A stretch of 64,000 nt of DNA from JAAYOS01 sp050950785 (GTDB lineage Bacteria; Bacillota; Clostridia; Oscillospirales; JAAYOS01): positions 75,636 to 139,635 of the forward strand of contig JBMNIG010000013.1 in the NCBI GenBank assembly GCA_050950785.1, written 5' to 3'. Shown here one piece after another: positions 17,864-26,954 of the stretch; positions within the stretch are counted from its first letter, which is position 1, and each line of letters begins with the position of its first letter. The notes below the pieces were generated by a model. It was not told where the DNA came from, did no database searches, and saw only the letters and a program-made list of their open reading frames with translations. The translations under genes were made by a program, and so were the position numbers.

Positions 17864-18879
17864 AGAAAATCGTTTGTTTGATCTTGACCGCTTTTCTGCT
17901 AATAGTTGGGGCTGCGGCTGCTACTATTCCGGAGCCAACCGAAGCATTCTATGTAGCTGACTTTGCAGGTGTACTGTCGCAGGAAACCTCCGATCATATC
18001 GTTTCAAAGAATATAGATTTGTATGAGCGCACCGGCGCGCAAATCGTTGTCGCTACGATCGATTTTTTAGGTGGCGAAGATATAGAGGACTACGCCTATA
18101 AGATGGGCAATGAATGGAGGATCGGCTCTGAGAAAAACAATGGTGTGTTGCTGCTTCTTGTAATAGGAGAGGAAAACTATTGGGCAATACAAGGTAAGGG
18201 CTTGGAAAATGAACTACCCAGTTCAGAGCTTGGCAATCTCCTGTACGACTATTTGGAAGCTGACTTCGCTACAGGCAACTATGATGAAGGCGTCAGAAAA
18301 GTTTTTGATGCCATTTATGCAAAGGTTGACAATATATACAGGTACTCCGACCAAGGCAATAAATCCCCCGGTCATAAAGAACCTGAGATCGTAAACAGGG
18401 GCGATGACTCATCTGTTTCAATTACGCCCTCCGGACTTTTCTTTGGGGGAGTAAGTATAATCACAGCCATTGTAGTGATCCTCTTTATAGTTATAATAGT
18501 TTCCGCAATAACTTCACCATTTCGTCGAATCGGTCGCGGCGTGTACCGCAGGCCTTACCGTACCTGGTGGCGTCCATGGCGCCCATGGGGATTCTGGGGT
18601 TTTGGGACATGGCACCATCATCACCGTAGGCCCGGACCACCTCCCCCACCTCCTCCGGGTAGCCGCCCTGGTTCCCGCACTTCAAACAGCGATATATTTC
18701 GCGGTGGAGGCGGTGTTTTCCGTGGCGGCGGAGCAGGACGCAGTTCTTCCTCCGGCAGCCGTTTTGGCGGTTTCGGCGGAAGTTCCCGCGGCGGTCTCGG
18801 CGGAGGCTCGTTCAAAGGCGGCGGCTCGTTCAAGGGCGGTGGTGGCGGCTTCCGTGGCGGTGGAGCCGGGAGAAAATAA
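17860..18879 (+). CDS. TPM-domain (YgcG family) membrane protein with Gly-rich tail
   Basis: 339 residues. A signal peptide spans residues 1-20, then an extracytoplasmic TPM domain (about residues 25-155) begins with FYVADFAGVLSQET and contains the TGAQIVVATI strand. A membrane helix lies at about residues 197-217, followed by an Arg/Trp/His/Pro-rich stretch. The last about 60 residues are built of short Gly-rich repeats of the FRGGG/FKGGG type, usual for YgcG proteins. TPM domains are proposed phosphatase-like or chaperone-like modules, and the function is not settled. It follows the LemA-like gene and precedes a terminator. Confidence 0.88.
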   Translation: MKKIVCLILTAFLLIVGAAAATIPEPTEAFYVADFAGVLSQETSDHIVSKNIDLYERTGAQIVVATIDFLGGEDIEDYAYKMGNEWRIGSEKNNGVLLLLVIGEENYWAIQGKGLENELPSSELGNLLYDYLEADFATGNYDEGVRKVFDAIYAKVDNIYRYSDQGNKSPGHKEPEIVNRGDDSSVSITPSGLFFGGVSIITAIVVILFIVIIVSAITSPFRRIGRGVYRRPYRTWWRPWRPWGFWGFGTWHHHHRRPGPPPPPPPGSRPGSRTSNSDIFRGGGGVFRGGGAGRSSSSGSRFGGFGGSSRGGLGGGSFKGGGSFKGGGGGFRGGGAGRK

Positions 18880-18917
18880 TTTGCAATTGAGCAATATGGT
18901 ATCTATATGATATTTTA

Positions 18918-18944
18918 GGGAATCGTACCTTGCGATTCCCTTTT
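18918..18944 (+). terminator. Terminator after the TPM gene
   Basis: An 8-bp perfect stem GGGAATCG/CGATTCCC with a 7-base loop is followed by TTTTGC, 39 bases after the stop. It closes the xpaC-telA-lemA-TPM group. Confidence 0.75.
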
Positions 18945-19052
18945 GCTTAGCGAACATCCTTGATCCTCTTGAGGACATGTTTTGTTGGACAACGGACCTG
19001 TCTCCATTTCCACCTATGTCCCCACAAACTAGCCCTCAATAGTCGCTTTGTA

Positions 19053-19081
19053 TTGTAAAAATGGAACTTCTGTGTTATTAT
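19053..19081 (+). promoter_or_regulatory. Promoter of purD
   Basis: TTGTAA (19053-19058), 17 bases, TATTAT (19076-19081), 30 bases before the ATG. I see no purine riboswitch in the short leader. Confidence 0.5.
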
Positions 19082-19111
19082 TTGAAATACAATTATTGAG
19101 TCGAGGAAAAC

Positions 19112-20368
19112 ATGAAGGTACTAGTAGTTGGAGGCGGCGGCAGAGAACACGCCATAATTTATAAGCTGAATCAAAGCCCTGCTGTCTCTAAAATCCTATG
19201 CGCACCCGGAAACGGGGGAATCTCTGAAATCGCCCAATGCTTTGACGTTAAAGCGTCCGATATCGATGGGCAATGCAGACTGGCGCTTGAGCAAAAAGTT
19301 GATTTTGTTGTGGTGGCTCCCGACGATCCGTTAGCACTCGGTCTTGTTGACAGAATTACTGCCCTGGGCATTCCTGCCTTTGGGCCGACAGCCGCGGCCG
19401 CTGAAATAGAATCAAGTAAGTCATTTGCTAAAGGCCTTATGCGCAAATACGGTATACCGACCGCTGATTATGCTGTATTCAGCGAGATGGACGATGCCCT
19501 CAAATATGTGCGCAGTAAGGGCGCCCCGATAGTTGTAAAGTGTGATGGACTTGCTCTTGGTAAAGGTGTTGTGGTATGCCATACGATAAGTGAAGCCGAG
19601 GAGGCAGTCACATCAATGATGTCCGATGGCATTTTTGGTGATTCCGGAAATACAGTTGTTATCGAAGAATACATGACAGGACCGGAGGTTACTGTATTAT
19701 GTTTTTCGGATGGCAAGACTTTGCTTGCGATGCCATCCTCCCAGGATCATAAACGTGCTTATGACGGTGATATGGGTCCAAACACAGGCGGAATGGGGTC
19801 CATCTCCCCTTCTCCTTTCTATACTCCGGAGATAGAGAGGCGTTGCCTAGAGGAAATTTTTATACCCACTCTGCGAGCAATGGAACAGGAAGGCCGCCCC
19901 TTCAAGGGTGTGCTATACTTCGGATTGATGCTAACGGCAGATGGTCCTAAGGTTATTGAATACAACGCCCGCTTCGGAGATCCCGAGACCCAGGCCGTTC
20001 TCGTCAGATTGGAAAGTGACCTTTTTGAAATTATGTCAGCCGTGGTAGAGGGCACCCTGGAAAATGTCAAAGTAAAGTGGAGTCCAAAGGCCGCATGCTG
20101 CGTTGTGCTTGCCAGCGGCGGTTATCCGGCAGGATATAAGACGGGATATAAAATATCCGGTTTAGAAAACTCTTCCGGTATCATATTTCATGCCGGTACT
20201 AAGAAAATAGTAGATGGAAGCTATGTTACGGCTGGTGGCAGGGTCCTGGGTATAACTGCTCTTGGAGATACCCTCAACGACGCCGTTGGCGCGGCTTACG
20301 AGGCAGTGCAGCCGATTTCATTTGAGGCCATGCATTTCCGTCGTGACATAGGAAAATTAAAAGAATAG
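19112..20368 (+). CDS. purD: Phosphoribosylamine--glycine ligase (GAR synthetase)
   Basis: 418 residues, full length. It joins 5-phosphoribosylamine to glycine with ATP, step two of de novo purine synthesis. The N-terminal dinucleotide-like fold begins VLVVGGGGREHAI, the ATP-grasp core contains KCDGLALGKGVVVC (about residue 145), and the metal-binding segment YNARFGDPETQA lies near residue 290. The start ATG follows GAGGA. It is apart from any other pur gene in the window and is followed at 13 bases by a membrane protein gene, so the rest of the pathway must be elsewhere. Confidence 0.96.
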   Translation: MKVLVVGGGGREHAIIYKLNQSPAVSKILCAPGNGGISEIAQCFDVKASDIDGQCRLALEQKVDFVVVAPDDPLALGLVDRITALGIPAFGPTAAAAEIESSKSFAKGLMRKYGIPTADYAVFSEMDDALKYVRSKGAPIVVKCDGLALGKGVVVCHTISEAEEAVTSMMSDGIFGDSGNTVVIEEYMTGPEVTVLCFSDGKTLLAMPSSQDHKRAYDGDMGPNTGGMGSISPSPFYTPEIERRCLEEIFIPTLRAMEQEGRPFKGVLYFGLMLTADGPKVIEYNARFGDPETQAVLVRLESDLFEIMSAVVEGTLENVKVKWSPKAACCVVLASGGYPAGYKTGYKISGLENSSGIIFHAGTKKIVDGSYVTAGGRVLGITALGDTLNDAVGAAYEAVQPISFEAMHFRRDIGKLKE

Positions 20369-20381
20369 GTGGAAGTTGGTA

Positions 20382-21209
20382 ATGGCACCTCTAGAATACA
20401 CTATCCCCACTCCTACAATAGTAGCCATGATCGCCACTATTGTCGTTCTTTTGGCTTTTACTGTAGTTATTTCTATTCTGTTTATGCGTAAATATACAAT
20501 GAACCTCTCATCGATCATCTTGGGTTTTTTGTTGTATATAATTTTTGACAAAATCCTTCTGAGTCTCTTTGACTCCTTTTTACTTGGTGAGACATCTCTT
20601 ACGCTAAGGAATCTTATATACTCCACCGATTGGAGCTATACTCTATACTTCGCATTCATCAACGCTCTGTTTTACACTGCCGGCTTTAATGTTATCCTTC
20701 GGGTTGCGATGAATTCGGATACCGGCGTTGGTACAGGCATTGCAGTGGGCCTTGGTACAGGTGCATCATATGTCATTTTAGGAGTTGTTCATCCATTTAT
20801 AAATAATGTAATAGCCGCCTTTGAAATAAACAGGATTGGAGCATCAGCTTTTTTAGCGCAAGCTGAGGAGGCAAACAAGCAGGCTATGATCGATGCTATA
20901 CAAGCACTCCAAACTTCGTCTGCTTCTAGTTTTCTGCTATCGGGTTATGAAAAACTGATGATGTTTGTCATTCTGCTCTCTGCTGCAACTATATTGTATC
21001 TGGCAGTAACATACCGCTCACCTTTTTGGAACCTATATATTGTTATGGGTATGATGATCGCTATTTTCGTTCCACCTGCACTTTTCTCAGTGGGGACCAT
21101 TACAAGCCCTCTGTTTTTACAAGTACTGATGACACTTGGCGCTGCATGCTTTGCCGCGATGGCTATACATCATGTAAAAAAACACGGTGCAAACCCACTG
21201 CGACATTGA
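20382..21209 (+). CDS. YhfC-like polytopic membrane protein
   Basis: 275 residues from ATG 20382 behind AGGTGGAAG; a TTG two codons earlier is less likely. There are eight or so hydrophobic helices. The overall spacing and the helix FINALFYTAGFNVILRV recall the YhfC family of intramembrane putative metalloproteases. However, the Glu-Glu/Gly-Arg and His motifs that suggest metal binding there are not visible (GLGTGASYVI where GHG..E is usual). The assignment rests on general layout, and function is unknown. It lies between purD and dus, with the dus start falling just past its stop. Confidence 0.45.
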   Translation: MAPLEYTIPTPTIVAMIATIVVLLAFTVVISILFMRKYTMNLSSIILGFLLYIIFDKILLSLFDSFLLGETSLTLRNLIYSTDWSYTLYFAFINALFYTAGFNVILRVAMNSDTGVGTGIAVGLGTGASYVILGVVHPFINNVIAAFEINRIGASAFLAQAEEANKQAMIDAIQALQTSSASSFLLSGYEKLMMFVILLSAATILYLAVTYRSPFWNLYIVMGMMIAIFVPPALFSVGTITSPLFLQVLMTLGAACFAAMAIHHVKKHGANPLRH

Positions 21210-21234
21210 TCGACTTTGGAAGGCAGGTATCTCT

Positions 21235-22200
21235 TTGTTAAATAATCCGCTTGAAGGCGTCAAAATAGCTTTAGCCCCAATGGCAGGAGTCACCGATCTT
21301 GCATTTAGAACGATTTGCCGCGAGAAAGGCGCTGAGCTCACTTATACCGAAATGGTAAGCTCCAAGGGGCTTTTCTATAACGATGTAAAATCACGTTCCT
21401 TATTACGAATAGGGGACAATGAACACCCGTGCTGCGCACAGATATTTGGATCAGAACCTGAAACTATGGCAAAAGCCGCTGTTATGGCAGCCGAAATATC
21501 GGGCGCAGATATGATCGATATAAATATGGGATGCCCAACTCCGAAAATCGTATCGAATGGAGATGGATCAGCCCTTATGCGCAATCCCGAGCTTGCTGCA
21601 AGAATAATTTCTGCAGTGGTGGATGCAAGCCCCGTTCCGGTTACCATCAAAATTAGAAAGGGTTGGGACAAGGGTTCTGTAAATTGCGTAGAATTTGCCA
21701 AGATGGCTGAGCAATGTGGTGCTTATGCAATCTGCATCCACGGCCGTACCCGTACTCAGCTATACTCAGGGAGAGCTGACTGGGACGCCATTCGAGATGT
21801 TAAGCGCGCAGTCTCTATACCTGTAATAGCAAACGGTGATGTCTTTTCGGAAGAAGATGCTGTAAGGATTTTGAAATATACCAATGCTGACTTGGTTATG
21901 ATTGGCAGAGGAGCCTTTGGAAACCCTTGGATTTTTGAAAGGACTGCAGCACTTTTAAATGGTCTCCAACCACCAGATCCCCCAACAATAGATGACATCT
22001 GCGATATAGCAATGTACCAGTTTGAGATCATGATGGAACACAAGGGAGAACACGTCGCCTGCCTGGAGATGCGAAAGCACTACGCATGGTATCTTAGAGG
22101 GATACCTTATGCAAGTTATTACAAAGAAAAAATCACTAAAGTTTCTACTAAAGATGAACTGCTTGCCGTGACCAAGGGAATACGCCGTGATTTGAGGTAG
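21235..22200 (+). CDS. dus: tRNA-dihydrouridine synthase
   Basis: 321 residues from TTG 21235, with GGAAGGCAGG just upstream. The longer in-frame ATG at 21187 would overlap the previous gene and lacks a site. It is an FMN TIM-barrel enzyme reducing uridines in the tRNA D-loop with NADPH. The start LAPMAGVTD is the family FMN loop, the catalytic Cys lies in NMGCPTPKIVSNGDGSALM (about residue 100), and KIRKGWD and IGRGAFGNPWIF contact the cofactor. The DusB-like GxxSALM signature is present. The C-terminal helical tRNA-binding domain is complete. Confidence 0.93.
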   Translation: MLNNPLEGVKIALAPMAGVTDLAFRTICREKGAELTYTEMVSSKGLFYNDVKSRSLLRIGDNEHPCCAQIFGSEPETMAKAAVMAAEISGADMIDINMGCPTPKIVSNGDGSALMRNPELAARIISAVVDASPVPVTIKIRKGWDKGSVNCVEFAKMAEQCGAYAICIHGRTRTQLYSGRADWDAIRDVKRAVSIPVIANGDVFSEEDAVRILKYTNADLVMIGRGAFGNPWIFERTAALLNGLQPPDPPTIDDICDIAMYQFEIMMEHKGEHVACLEMRKHYAWYLRGIPYASYYKEKITKVSTKDELLAVTKGIRRDLR

Positions 22201-22245
22201 GGCAACCTAAAGCAGTTTCTCCGAAGCGCGAAAGGAGCACCGCAT

Positions 22246-22857
22246 ATGTACGATGAAAACAAGCTGGTGCAGCTGGCCGCGAAGGGCGATGACCGAGCTT
22301 TTGAAGAGCTGGTTGCGCTCTATGAAAAGCGTGTATATACAATGGCACTACGCATGACCGGCAATCAAGACGATGCATGCGACATATCGCAGGAGGCCTT
22401 TATCCGCATGTACCGTTCACTAAAAGGATTTAAAGGTGATGCAAAATTTTCTACCTGGGTATACCGGATAGTTTCAAACCTATGTATTGATTTCAACAGA
22501 AAAGCAAAACGCATAAAGCAGGTACCGCTGGAAAGCACCGACGAGGATGAGCCTTTTACCATCACTATATCGGACGACCGCTTTGACCCTGAACGAAATC
22601 TTGAGCGTTCTGAAATAGTACGTGCTATAAACCGTGCACTTGACACACTTTCAGAAGAGCACAAAGAGATTTTTATTCTGCGTGAGCTCAATGGGCTAAG
22701 CTACGCTGAAATCGCTGAAGTTATGATGATTGAGGAAGGAACGGTGAAATCCCGTCTGTTCAGGGCGCGTGAAAAAATGCGTACTGCTCTTCTGGCTGGT
22801 GGGAACATCCCGGGCATCCGTTCGTCTAATATGACGAAGGGCGGTGATCAGGGTTGA
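22246..22857 (+). CDS. ECF-type RNA polymerase sigma factor
   Basis: 203 residues. Region 2 spans about residues 20-90 (DACDISQEAFIRMYRSL and FSTWVYRIVSNLCIDFNR). Region 4 spans about residues 130-185 (LSEEHKEIFILRELNGLSY with the GTVKSRLFRAREKM recognition helix). Region 3 is absent, as in group 4 (ECF) sigma factors of the SigW type. It directs RNA polymerase to a small regulon, usually envelope stress. GAAAGGAG precedes the ATG. The stop overlaps the start of the next gene, an anti-sigma factor, so its release probably depends on signals sensed outside the cell. Confidence 0.93.
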   Translation: MYDENKLVQLAAKGDDRAFEELVALYEKRVYTMALRMTGNQDDACDISQEAFIRMYRSLKGFKGDAKFSTWVYRIVSNLCIDFNRKAKRIKQVPLESTDEDEPFTITISDDRFDPERNLERSEIVRAINRALDTLSEEHKEIFILRELNGLSYAEIAEVMMIEEGTVKSRLFRAREKMRTALLAGGNIPGIRSSNMTKGGDQG

Positions 22858-23882
22858 AAAATCACGAATATTACTTTGAACTAGTCAGCCTAAAAATTGA
22901 TAATATGCTCACTGCCGAACAGGAAGCTGAACTGGAAGATCATCTACCCTATTGTTCTGAGTGCAGAGATAGACTTGTTATGTATAGTACCATTCGCGAG
23001 ATGGCAGAGGACCTTTTGGCTGAGCCACCGGCAAGTCTTGTAAGTGGCGTTATGAACAAGGTAGAGCTGGAAAAGAAGGAACGCATGCCAAAACAGCGTT
23101 TTGTATCAAGAATCCTCACATTTGCCGGTGCAGCTGCTGCGGTAGCTCTTCTGCTCTACACAGGAGTCTCTGAGGGCTTACTAATTGGCGGAGTAACTTC
23201 AAAAGATTCGGCAACCATGCAGTTTTCAGAAACTTCAATGGCTGATGAGGATCTGTATGGAGAAAGAGAAGGGCCGATGTCTATAACAGCGGAAGCTGTA
23301 ACTGAGGCTCCCGTGGCTACAGACGATTCATCCGCAATGGCCGCACCTTCTAATAAAACTTACTTAGATGGAGCTGATGCATCTGTAAAGTCCGGCAATG
23401 GACGCTCGTTATATTATGGTAACGATATGCCCAAGGCAGGGAGCAACCTCTTTGATCCGGCCACTGCCAAAGTAGGCGACGAAGTTGCAGGTTTTAAGAT
23501 AACTGAAGTCGAGACTGAATACGACGAGAACACTCGAGACGCACGAGTAGTCTTTGATGGTGAAGTGACACTTTCCGGAACACTTTATTATGATAACAAT
23601 GAGGAAGGCTACTGGGGCAGATTCATCTACTTTTATATCGACGACGACTGTGCCGGATTTCTCCCATATCCCGTCGGCGATGACCGGCAAATTTGGTTTG
23701 GAGTCGAAAACTATGATGGGGCTGTTGAGATGCTAGATATACAGCCCGAAGATGAAGGCAAAACCATAGAGTATCAAGCGGTTATAGTTATTGACAGCTA
23801 TACCGTAGTTCTGGGATCGAGTGAGGGGTGCAACTTTGCCTCCTTAAAGAGTATTTTGACCCTTAACCGCATAGCCGAATAG
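22854..23882 (+). CDS. Anti-sigma factor, zinc-finger (ZAS) type with large extracytoplasmic domain
   Basis: 342 residues from a TTG that overlaps the sigma stop (TTGA), implying translational coupling. The N-terminal cytoplasmic ZAS/HC2 zinc site has His30, Cys34 and Cys37 (DHLPYCSEC), which hold the cognate sigma factor. One membrane helix lies at about residues 87-105. The rest, about 235 residues, is outside: a Ser/Thr/Ala/Glu-rich linker, then a beta-rich acidic domain (about residues 200-340) that I do not recognise. It is longer than most ZAS sensors and may bind a ligand. A terminator follows. Confidence 0.85.
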   Translation: MKNHEYYFELVSLKIDNMLTAEQEAELEDHLPYCSECRDRLVMYSTIREMAEDLLAEPPASLVSGVMNKVELEKKERMPKQRFVSRILTFAGAAAAVALLLYTGVSEGLLIGGVTSKDSATMQFSETSMADEDLYGEREGPMSITAEAVTEAPVATDDSSAMAAPSNKTYLDGADASVKSGNGRSLYYGNDMPKAGSNLFDPATAKVGDEVAGFKITEVETEYDENTRDARVVFDGEVTLSGTLYYDNNEEGYWGRFIYFYIDDDCAGFLPYPVGDDRQIWFGVENYDGAVEMLDIQPEDEGKTIEYQAVIVIDSYTVVLGSSEGCNFASLKSILTLNRIAE

Positions 23883-23930
23883 ATTTTACTTAGTAACATA
23901 ATAAATTACAGAATAATATAAAGCAGACAA

Positions 23931-23986
23931 AAAGCCGTTTCTCTTAGGACTGAAAGTTCACAGCAGAGACGGCCTTTATTTTTTCA
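23931..23986 (+). terminator. Terminator of the sigma/anti-sigma operon
   Basis: A bulged 12-bp stem (23931-23944 with 23965-23977) is followed by TTTATTTTTTC. Confidence 0.75.
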
Positions 23987-23998
23987 AATATCAAAATT

Positions 23999-24265
23999 TT
24001 AGAGGGATGTCAAGATCCATGCGATAGCTGTCAAAGCTGCTCCAACGACAGCAAAAACAGGCGCCGGCAGAGCGGACAAACCGCGACGTTTTTTTCCTCC
24101 GCCTTTCATATAAACCTCTGCAATACGGCAAGCCTCGCGTAAAATATCGTCAGCCGAACAGCCGGTCTGTGCTGCATCGCCGCGAACTATAAAGATTGCC
24201 TCCTCAAACAGCCCCTTATCCGCAGGCCGTATTACAACTACCCTCTTGTTGATGCCCTTGACCAA
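23999..24265 (-). CDS. Small protein with C-terminal membrane helix, downstream of spoIIE
   Basis: 88 residues from TTG 24265, supported by a perfect AAGGAGG seven bases upstream. The N-terminal half is soluble and mixed (KRVVVIRPADKGLFEEAIFIVRG). A basic GGGKKRRG turn is followed by a hydrophobic segment at about residues 66-87, which suggests a tail-anchored protein with the N-terminus inside. I recognise no function. It follows spoIIE on the same strand after 147 bases, so a sporulation link is possible but unproven. Confidence 0.6.
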   Translation of the reverse strand: MVKGINKRVVVIRPADKGLFEEAIFIVRGDAAQTGCSADDILREACRIAEVYMKGGGKKRRGLSALPAPVFAVVGAALTAIAWILTSL

Positions 24266-24412
24266 ATCGGCGCCTCCTTCCCGGTTATGCTTTTCTTGGT
24301 TATATTTCCCTCAGAAGACACCTTTTATACGCTTTATTTTATATTGAAACATCTTAAGGCAAATAAAGTGAGTTATTTGCTGAAGTCTGTGTAATTTATG
24401 CTGATAAGACCA

Positions 24413-26785
24413 TTAAGTATTTTTCTTTATTATTTCTATAACAGCTACGGTAGCATCGTCAATGCTATTGCTCAATGTTGCCGATTCTGTTGAAATTTTC
24501 ACCGCCAGCTTTTTAGGCGTAGCACCTTCGTATGCTCTCAGCTCTTTTCTTAGCCAATTGTCGTTTTCAGGCAAATATGCACCATCGGACATGAGAACAA
24601 GCACCTCACCACCGCTCAAAGACTGGGTAGCCACATCAGCTACCGTTGGAAGAAGTCCGGATCCCGGTGGAAACACTTTTCCCGAAACTACGCGAACCTT
24701 ATCCCCCTCCTTTATATAGGTAGGTGCGGCACCACACTTGAAAATTCGCATAGATCCGGTAAAAAGGTCGATCTCCAACAGGTCGAGTGTGGCAAATCCC
24801 CCCTCATCTATATTACGAAGCATCAATGCTGAATTTATCGTCCGAAGAGCGCTTTCAGTTTCGATTCCCGCTCGTATAAACCGCTCCAACAGGCGCACGA
24901 CTGATGCGCTTTCAATAGCTGCTTCCCTTCCGCTCCCCATACCATCGGATAATATTACGTAGACCACACCATCTTCGGTCTTAAAATATGTTCCCGTATC
25001 CCCACTCATACTGCTGTTTTTTCTCTTGCGGGATGCAACCCCGATTTTTATACCGAAGGTCTCATATTCTCTGATGCGAATTCTGTCCCCCGATATGTCG
25101 CTTATATATTCCGGCTCCCCCGGTCTTATACGGAGTATCCTTCCCACTTCTTCCGCGAATCGATCAAGCCTTGCATTGACCGGTGCCAAATTTGCCGCCT
25201 CAACGTCAACATGCAACCGCCCGGCTCCGTTTCTCCAAACCGTTACAGATGGGTCGTCCACATCGTATAGCAAACGTTCGATCTTTACACCTGCTTCCAT
25301 ATCCTCCACAATGCCGCAGGCCACCTCCTCTGCCACACCCTTTAATATGGATGCTACTTCGGAGTATTGGCCAAGTACTATACCCCTGTTGAGATTTATA
25401 CGGTTTCTATACCTGCGCAACGACAGGTACGACTTCATCTCATGATTTATTGCCTCGATCAACTGCTCAGTTCGAAGACATCTCGATTCGAAATGTGACG
25501 GCAGATCTATTGAGGATATCCTTCCCTTTCTCATAAGCATGGGTGTCAGGTCGTTCATAACGTTAAAGGTATAAATGCAATCGCGTTCCCAGCAGAGACC
25601 TTTAAGGGCACAGGTACGGCAAACCTTCTCTGCCGCTTTATCAAACACCTTTGCAATATCCTGACCATTTTTCTTGATGGAATGATCAATACTGCCTTTG
25701 ATTGCCTCATGAAGCTCATTAAACGCTGAAGACGCACCGCTTATGCGCTGCCTGAGAATTGAATTCATCTGGCTTGTTCGCACCCGCCCTCGAATACGCG
25801 GGTCAAACAGATACTTCAGGTCGGGCAACCACCGCTCAGGTATGAGCATGAAGATAACTGAGGCCATAAAGGTTTCATAAAGTGAGGATATATTGATTCC
25901 ACCGGAACTGCAAATAATCGCAATAACAGCATGTGTCAGTATAAACGCTGCTGTAAGCGCAAGCTTTCCCGCCTTTGAAAACACACCTGCGATCAGTGCC
26001 GAAAATCCGTATGCCATACTGAAAAACCCCGCACCACCGGCAACATCAAAGGCAATCCCCATAGAAACACCGGTTGCGCTGCCCATACCAAATCCACCAT
26101 TAAGGGTCGCAAATAAAACCACGACGATTGCTATCACTTTCCCTGCTGATATCTGCGCCAACAACCTGACATTTGACAGTGCGATAAGCGCAGTGGTTAT
26201 AAGCACGAAAAAGGAAACAGCCTTGACTGTCGAGGTTTCAAGCTCCTTTGACTTGGATTTGCCAAATTGAGATTCCGATGGTGTCAGAGCCTCCCTATAC
26301 AAATATGCTGAAGCGAATACAAAGACGATCTCCGATATGTATAGTACAACATCGTCAAACACAAAGCCTCGCTCCGCAACGAACACAAAGCCTACGAAAG
26401 CAGTGGAACATGCAGCTACAACAGATGGAAAGAATCTACCACCGGCTAAAGGTAAATTCCTCAATATGTATATTCCGGCATATGTCAGTACAGTTCCTGC
26501 CACATACTTAAGACTATCTGCCATTTTCCATAATGAAGCGTACCCTAAAATCGCACCTAGTGCACTGAACGCTCCCGCAAGTGAGCTTCCACAGGCAGCC
26601 ACGATCCCAATACCAAAGGGTGAGTACTCTTTGAAAATCACCGCCTGTGACAACACAAATCCCATGATTGCGCACAGCAGGCACTCAGCCGCTGTTCGGA
26701 CTTTTGGCCTTGAGGTAATCGAACTCAATAGGTTGGAAAAAAATTTCTCTGCCTTCTCTGTAAATGCTGCATATCTACCGCCCAT
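24413..26785 (-). CDS. spoIIE: Stage II sporulation protein E (SpoIIE), membrane PP2C-type phosphatase
   Basis: 790 residues. There are about ten N-terminal membrane helices (residues 30-325), a central FtsZ-interacting region with a Cys-rich patch (CRTCALKGLCWERDC), and a C-terminal PP2C/SpoIIE phosphatase domain (about residues 590-788). The metal-binding Asp motif VILSDGMGSG and the later VLMSDGAY and NSIDDATVAVIE motifs are intact. SpoIIE localises to the polar septum and dephosphorylates SpoIIAA to free sigma-F in the forespore. GGGAGGGAG precedes the ATG. Its presence is the strongest evidence that this organism sporulates. I could not confirm a Spo0A box upstream. Confidence 0.95.
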   Translation of the reverse strand: MGGRYAAFTEKAEKFFSNLLSSITSRPKVRTAAECLLCAIMGFVLSQAVIFKEYSPFGIGIVAACGSSLAGAFSALGAILGYASLWKMADSLKYVAGTVLTYAGIYILRNLPLAGGRFFPSVVAACSTAFVGFVFVAERGFVFDDVVLYISEIVFVFASAYLYREALTPSESQFGKSKSKELETSTVKAVSFFVLITTALIALSNVRLLAQISAGKVIAIVVVLFATLNGGFGMGSATGVSMGIAFDVAGGAGFFSMAYGFSALIAGVFSKAGKLALTAAFILTHAVIAIICSSGGINISSLYETFMASVIFMLIPERWLPDLKYLFDPRIRGRVRTSQMNSILRQRISGASSAFNELHEAIKGSIDHSIKKNGQDIAKVFDKAAEKVCRTCALKGLCWERDCIYTFNVMNDLTPMLMRKGRISSIDLPSHFESRCLRTEQLIEAINHEMKSYLSLRRYRNRINLNRGIVLGQYSEVASILKGVAEEVACGIVEDMEAGVKIERLLYDVDDPSVTVWRNGAGRLHVDVEAANLAPVNARLDRFAEEVGRILRIRPGEPEYISDISGDRIRIREYETFGIKIGVASRKRKNSSMSGDTGTYFKTEDGVVYVILSDGMGSGREAAIESASVVRLLERFIRAGIETESALRTINSALMLRNIDEGGFATLDLLEIDLFTGSMRIFKCGAAPTYIKEGDKVRVVSGKVFPPGSGLLPTVADVATQSLSGGEVLVLMSDGAYLPENDNWLRKELRAYEGATPKKLAVKISTESATLSNSIDDATVAVIEIIKKNT

Positions 26786-26884
26786 GTTCTCCCTCCCGGA
26801 TCAGCCTATTTTTGACCGTAGCAGCATTATACAGCTTGTCCGGGATGAAAAACGTCGGAAAAGACATGGTTGATTCAAATATAT

Positions 26885-26914
26885 TTGACGTTATTTTATA
26901 GTAGGTGTTATAAT
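26885..26914 (+). promoter_or_regulatory. Promoter of the CYTH gene
   Basis: TTGACG (26885-26890), 18 bases, TATAAT (26909-26914). Transcription would begin near 26921, which rules out the in-frame ATG at 26913 and supports the start at 26955. Confidence 0.65.
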
Positions 26915-26954
26915 GGGGAAAAACCCATTATTATATATTACCGGAGGACGTGCC

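Noticed and set aside
26786..26884. Possible Spo0A box ahead of spoIIE
   Set aside because: Searched for TGTCGAA on both strands; only weak matches such as CGTCGGA were found.
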